Assembly (NCBI RefSeq): GCF_019931675.1
Contig: NZ_CP082922.1
Span: forward strand, 744,001 to 808,000
Length of the DNA stretch: 64,000 nt
Source: Nocardioides rotundus
GTDB lineage: Bacteria; Actinomycetota; Actinomycetes; Propionibacteriales; Nocardioidaceae
Direction: 5' to 3'
Shown here: piece after piece, positions 60,823 through 64,000 of the stretch
Layout: every line of letters begins with the position of its first letter
How positions within the stretch are numbered: the first letter of the stretch is position 1
The notes under the pieces: model-generated
What the model was told of the DNA's origin: nothing
Databases searched by the model: none
Seen by the model: only the letters and a program-made list of their open reading frames with translations
Position numbers and translations under genes: made by a program

Positions 60823-62517
60823 CTACTCCGCGGAGCGCACCCGGATCCCCGAGATCGGCACGGTGACCGCGCCGGAGGGGTCGGTGAAGAAGTCGTTGCC
60901 CTTGTCGTCGACCACGATGAAGGCGGGGAAGTCCTCGACCTCGATCCTCCACACGGCCTCCATGCCGAGCTCCTCGTACTCCAGCACCGAGACCGAGGTG
61001 ATGCAGTCCTGGGCGAGCCGGGCGGCGGGGCCGCCGATCGACCCGAGGTAGAACCCGCCGTGGGCGGCGCACGCCTCGGTGACCTGCTGGGAGCGGTTGC
61101 CCTTGGCGAGCATCACCATCGAGCCGCCGGCCGCCTGGAACTGCTCGACGTAGGAGTCCATCCGTCCCGCCGTCGTCGGCCCGAAGGACCCCGACGGCAT
61201 CCCGTCGGGGGTCTTGGCCGGGCCGGCGTAGTAGACGGGGTGGTCGCGGAGGTAGTCGGGCATCTCCTCACCGGCGTCCAGCCGCTCCTTGATCTTGGCG
61301 TGCGCGATGTCGCGCGCCACCACCAGCGGCCCGGTCAGCGAGAGCCGGGTCTTCACCGGGTGTTGTGACAGCTCGGCGAGGATCTCCGGCATCGGCCGGC
61401 GCAGGTCGATCGGCACGACCTCGCCGCCGGCGATCTCGTCGGAGACGCCGTCGGTGGGCATGAACTGCGCCGGGTCGGTCTCCAGCTGCTCCAGGAAGAC
61501 GCCCTCCGGCGTGATCTTGCCCAGGGCCTGCCGGTCCGCCGAGCACGACACCGCCAGAGCCACCGGCACTGACGCGCCGTGCCGCGGCAGTCGGACCACC
61601 CGGACGTCGTGGCAGAAGTACTTCCCGCCGAACTGCGCCCCGATCCCGAAGGACTGGGTCAGCTCGAAGACCTGTTGCTCCAGGTCGGTGTCCCGGATCC
61701 CGTGCGCGCTCATCGAGCCCTCGGTCGGCAGGTCGTCGAGGTAGTGCGCGGAGGCGAGCTTCGCGGTCTTCAGCGCGTACTCCGCCGACGTACCCCCGAT
61801 CACCACCGCGAGGTGGTACGGCGGGCACGCGGCCGTGCCGAGGGAGCGGATCTTCTCGTCCAGGAACTCCATCAGCCGGGTGGGGTTCAGCACGGCCTTG
61901 GTCTCCTGGAAGAGGAACGACTTGTTGGCCGAGCCGCCGCCCTTGGCCATGAAGAGGAACTTGTACTCCGGCACCTCGGTCGCCGGTGTGGAGTAGATCT
62001 CCACCTGCGCCGGCAGGTTGCTGCCGGTGTTCCTCTCCTCGAAGGTCGACAACGGAGCCAGCTGGGAGTAGCGCAGGTTGAGGCGGGTGTAGGCGTCGTA
62101 CACCCCGCGGCTGACCGCCTCCCCGTCGTCGGCGCCGGTGAGCACCCCCTCGGACTTCTTGCCCATGACGATCGCGGTGCCGGTGTCCTGGCACATCGGC
62201 AGCACGCCGCCGGCGGAGATGTTGACGTTCTTGAGCAGGTCGAGCGCGACGAAGCGGTCGTTGCCGGAGGCTTCCGGGTCGTCGATGATCCGCCGCAGCT
62301 GCGCGAGGTGGCCGGGGCGCAGGTAGTGGCTGATGTCGTGCATCGCCTCCTCGGTCAGCCGCCGGATCGCCTCCGGCTCCACGGTGAGGAAGGTCCGCCC
62401 GTCGACCTCGACCGTGGAGACCCCCTCGGTCGTCAGGAGGCGGTACGGCGTCTCGTCGGCGCCGTTCGAGCCCGCGGTCGGTAGGAGGTCGGAGTATCGG
62501 AACTCTGCGTCAGCCAC
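60823..62517 (-). CDS. Class I fumarate hydratase
   Basis: A 564-residue iron-sulfur fumarase of the class I type (single chain). Cluster cysteines are expected in [20 protein letters not shown] and [12 protein letters not shown], with the typical [19 protein letters not shown] and [17 protein letters not shown] of the C-terminal half. GTG 62517 is used, giving start [13 protein letters not shown]. It performs the same reaction as fumC, but is oxygen-sensitive. Divergent from the flavoprotein gene. Confidence 0.94.
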   Translation of the reverse strand: MADAEFRYSDLLPTAGSNGADETPYRLLTTEGVSTVEVDGRTFLTVEPEAIRRLTEEAMHDISHYLRPGHLAQLRRIIDDPEASGNDRFVALDLLKNVNISAGGVLPMCQDTGTAIVMGKKSEGVLTGADDGEAVSRGVYDAYTRLNLRYSQLAPLSTFEERNTGSNLPAQVEIYSTPATEVPEYKFLFMAKGGGSANKSFLFQETKAVLNPTRLMEFLDEKIRSLGTAACPPYHLAVVIGGTSAEYALKTAKLASAHYLDDLPTEGSMSAHGIRDTDLEQQVFELTQSFGIGAQFGGKYFCHDVRVVRLPRHGASVPVALAVSCSADRQALGKITPEGVFLEQLETDPAQFMPTDGVSDEIAGGEVVPIDLRRPMPEILAELSQHPVKTRLSLTGPLVVARDIAHAKIKERLDAGEEMPDYLRDHPVYYAGPAKTPDGMPSGSFGPTTAGRMDSYVEQFQAAGGSMVMLAKGNRSQQVTEACAAHGGFYLGSIGGPAARLAQDCITSVSVLEYEELGMEAVWRIEVEDFPAFIVVDDKGNDFFTDPSGAVTVPISGIRVRSAE

Positions 62518-62587
62518 GGGCGACAAGATATCCGGCGACGTCGGTCCCAGCGCGGCATGGATCGAGCCGCGACGGTGTTGACCCGCC

Positions 62588-63664
62588 ATGGAGATCTGGG
62601 ACTCGATCGTGGTCGGCGCCGGTCAGGCCGGTCTCGGGGCGTCCTACCACCTGCGGCGCAGGGGGATCGAGCACCTGGTGCTCGACGGCAACCCGGCGCC
62701 CGGCGGCGCCTGGCAGCATCGCTGGGACTCGCTGACCATGGACGACGTGCACGGGGTCGCCGATCTGCCGGACGCGGTGGCGCCGGACCGCTCGGAGCGG
62801 CGCGCGAACGAGGTCGTGCCCGGATACTTCGCCGACTACGAGCGGCTGCACGACCTGCCGGTGCTGCGCCCGGTGCGCGTCGACCGGGTCGAGCCCGACG
62901 GGGACCTGCTGCGGGTCCGGGCCGGCGACCGGTCGTGGCGGACCCGCACCCTGGTCAACGCCACCGGCACCTGGACCCGGCCGTTCGTGCCGCACTACCC
63001 GGGGATCGAGACCTTCGCTGGGGAGCAGTTCCACACCGCGAGCTACCCCGGGCGCGAGCACCTGCGGGGGCGCCGGGTGCTGGTCGTCGGCGGCGGCGCC
63101 TCGGCGGTCCAGTTCATCGGGGAGCTGGCGCCCATCGCCGACACCCTGTGGGTGACCCGCCGACCACCCGTGTGGCGCGAGGACTTCGACGCCGCGGCCG
63201 GCCTGCGGGCGGTCACCGCGGTCGAGGAGCGGGTACGGCGCGGCCTGCCGCCCGCGAGCGTCGTCAGCGTCACCGGCCTGGCGCTGCGACCCCAGGAGCA
63301 GGAGGCCGCGGAGCTCGGGGCCTACGACCGGCACCCGATGTTCGCCCGGATCGAGCCGCGCGGAGTCCGGTGGGCCGACGGCGCCTTCGAGCCCGTGGAC
63401 GTGATCGTGTGGGCCACCGGCTTCCGGCCGGCCGTCGACCACCTGGCGCCGCTGGCGTTGCGCTCGCCCGAGGGCGGGATCGCGCTCGAGCCGGTGCCGG
63501 GCAAAGTGCAGGGCGCGACGACCGCCGTACGCGACCCGCGGATCCAACTCGTCGGCTACGGTCCCTCGGCCTCCACCATCGGCGCCTCCCGGGCCGGGCG
63601 GCAGGCCGCCTTGGCGGTCGAGCGAGCGCTGCGGGACGCCGCCGGGGTCGAGCGCGCCGGCTGA
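62588..63664 (+). CDS. Flavin-dependent monooxygenase-like oxidoreductase
   Basis: A 358-residue FAD/NAD(P)-binding protein. The FAD Rossmann motif is [21 protein letters not shown], the NADPH motif is [18 protein letters not shown], and the ATGT strand ([13 protein letters not shown]) plus late [18 protein letters not shown] fit group B flavin monooxygenases (YUCCA/CzcO-like). The FMO signature FxGxxxHxxxY is partly kept in [12 protein letters not shown]. The substrate is unknown. A strong hairpin follows. Confidence 0.9.
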   Translation: MEIWDSIVVGAGQAGLGASYHLRRRGIEHLVLDGNPAPGGAWQHRWDSLTMDDVHGVADLPDAVAPDRSERRANEVVPGYFADYERLHDLPVLRPVRVDRVEPDGDLLRVRAGDRSWRTRTLVNATGTWTRPFVPHYPGIETFAGEQFHTASYPGREHLRGRRVLVVGGGASAVQFIGELAPIADTLWVTRRPPVWREDFDAAAGLRAVTAVEERVRRGLPPASVVSVTGLALRPQEQEAAELGAYDRHPMFARIEPRGVRWADGAFEPVDVIVWATGFRPAVDHLAPLALRSPEGGIALEPVPGKVQGATTAVRDPRIQLVGYGPSASTIGASRAGRQAALAVERALRDAAGVERAG

Positions 63665-63668
63665 CGCG

Positions 63669-63715
63669 GACCGTGGAGCCTAGCTGTCACAGGTTGTCAG
63701 TCAGACTCCACGGTC
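63669..63715. terminator. Terminator-like hairpin with long loop
   Basis: GACCGTGGAG (63669-63678) and CTCCACGGTC (63706-63715) make a perfect 10-bp stem around a 27-base loop, four bases after the flavoprotein stop. Probable terminator; no U-tract. The remaining 63716-63883 shows no gene I support. Confidence 0.55.
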
Positions 63716-63883
63716 GGCCGCCGAAGCGGCACGACACGAGCCTAGGGAGCGCCCGCGGCCCGCACCATGGCCCGGCCGGCCCATTTCCGACCGGCCCGAT
63801 CAGGCCCCGTGGACCACCCGGGGTGACTAGGGCGCAGGCGCATCACACCCGATGAGGGGGAGAGCGGCTTGTCTCGCGTCTGC

Positions 63884-63889
63884 TAGCGT
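63884..63889 (+). promoter_or_regulatory. Candidate -10 for riboswitch transcript
   Basis: TAGCGT located about 12-15 bases before the TPP aptamer, consistent with transcription beginning near 63896-63900. Confidence 0.5.
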
Positions 63890-63899
63890 CGATGACGTC

Positions 63900-63990
63900 C
63901 ACACGGGAGTCCGCGGCAGCGGGCTGAGAGGGAGCTGGAGCCGCTCCGACCGTCGTACCTGATCCGGATCATGCCGGCGAAGGAAGTGAT
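63900..63990 (+). ncRNA. TPP riboswitch (THI element)
   Basis: The conserved THI-box is clear: CACGGGAGTCC, then GGCTGAGAGGGAG (conserved CTGAGA), and the second conserved block ACCTGATCCGGATCATGCC followed by GGCGAAGGAAGTG. It binds thiamine pyrophosphate and lowers expression of thiamine genes. The ribosome site AAGGAAG (63980-63986) lies inside the 3' strand of the aptamer, so control is probably by hiding the ribosome site. The start codon follows at 63997. Confidence 0.95.
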
Positions 63991-63996
63991 TTCTCG

Positions 63997-64000
63997 ATGG
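63997..64000 (+). CDS. Start of riboswitch-controlled gene, truncated
   Basis: ATG at 63997-63999, 10 bases after AAGGAAG and directly downstream of the TPP aptamer, is the likely start of a thiamine biosynthesis or transport gene. Only one codon and one extra base are in the window, so the product cannot be named. Confidence 0.5.

Overview
The window is about 64 kb of very GC-rich chromosomal DNA from an actinobacterium, most likely a Nocardioides-like member of the Propionibacteriales (inference). Pointers are heavy C/G use at third codon positions, a mycothiol S-conjugate amidase (mca) beside DUF4307 and greA, a class I plus a class II fumarase, PhoH2, DUF501 and DUF4307 genes, and a dispersed GGTCGAGCC-TGTCGAGACC palindrome. 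Gene order (eno-ftsB-DUF501-ppx; SGNH esterase next to cbs; metB; greA-DUF4307-mca; hemolysin III next to a cis-prenyltransferase; phoH2; fumC) resembles a long stretch of the Mycobacterium tuberculosis chromosome from memory, so most of the window is conserved core genome. Many genes carry a TANNNT hexamer 6-8 bases before the start codon and no Shine-Dalgarno sequence, so leaderless mRNAs seem common.

Layout. 1-6.4 kb: the end of a HEAT-repeat gene, a small repeat-bearing gap, an APC permease and HIT protein on the minus strand, then eno-ftsB-DUF501-ppx-UDG in nearly overlapping series. 6.3-17.7 kb: a PASTA-type bifunctional PBP, an unknown Pro-rich membrane-anchored protein, a tRNA-Leu(UAA) with a short variable loop, a BI-1 family protein, an SGNH esterase, cbs, a coiled-coil protein, TSUP and YihY membrane proteins, and YigZ. 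17.3-22.9 kb: a more accessory stretch with a PPOX-fold protein, a GNAT, a mycosin-like protease with atypical codon use and a rare TTA codon, a 13E12/DUF222 HNH protein with a LexA-like box, a histidine phosphatase, a kinase and a DinB-fold protein.

22.9-37.3 kb: a MoxR ATPase/VWA pair, dispersed palindromes, a UbiB-like kinase, a secreted subtilase, VapBC, msrA, an RHH-Doc toxin-antitoxin pair, metB, an orphan GlmL-like ATPase, an AI-2E family permease and ilvA. cbs and metB are 18 kb apart but could together form a transsulfuration route. 37.3-49.9 kb: greA, a glutaryl-CoA dehydrogenase broken by one extra base, DUF4307, mca, a methyltransferase, a membrane/DUF4185 fusion, a FUSC-type protein, and a LacI regulator divergent from a PhyH dioxygenase and Gfo/Idh/MocA dehydrogenase (probably a small catabolic module), DUF1353 and hemolysin III.

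50-64 kb: a short-chain type cis-prenyltransferase, glutamate decarboxylase, a leader region and phoH2, a secreted lytic-transglycosylase-like protein, fumC, a three-gene operon whose first and last proteins look like WXG100/EspC-type secretion substrates, a spermidine-synthase-like protein, a DUF559/AbiEi-like protein flanked by two near-identical palindromic elements, class I fumarase, a flavin monooxygenase-like protein, and a TPP riboswitch leading into a gene that starts at the last bases of the window.

No CRISPR array, rRNA, complete insertion sequence or prophage was seen. The best candidates for undescribed biology are the palindrome-flanked DUF559 gene, the secretion-substrate-like operon without an ESX core, the DUF4185 membrane fusion, the short-variable-arm tRNA-Leu(UAA), and the TTA-containing protease gene.
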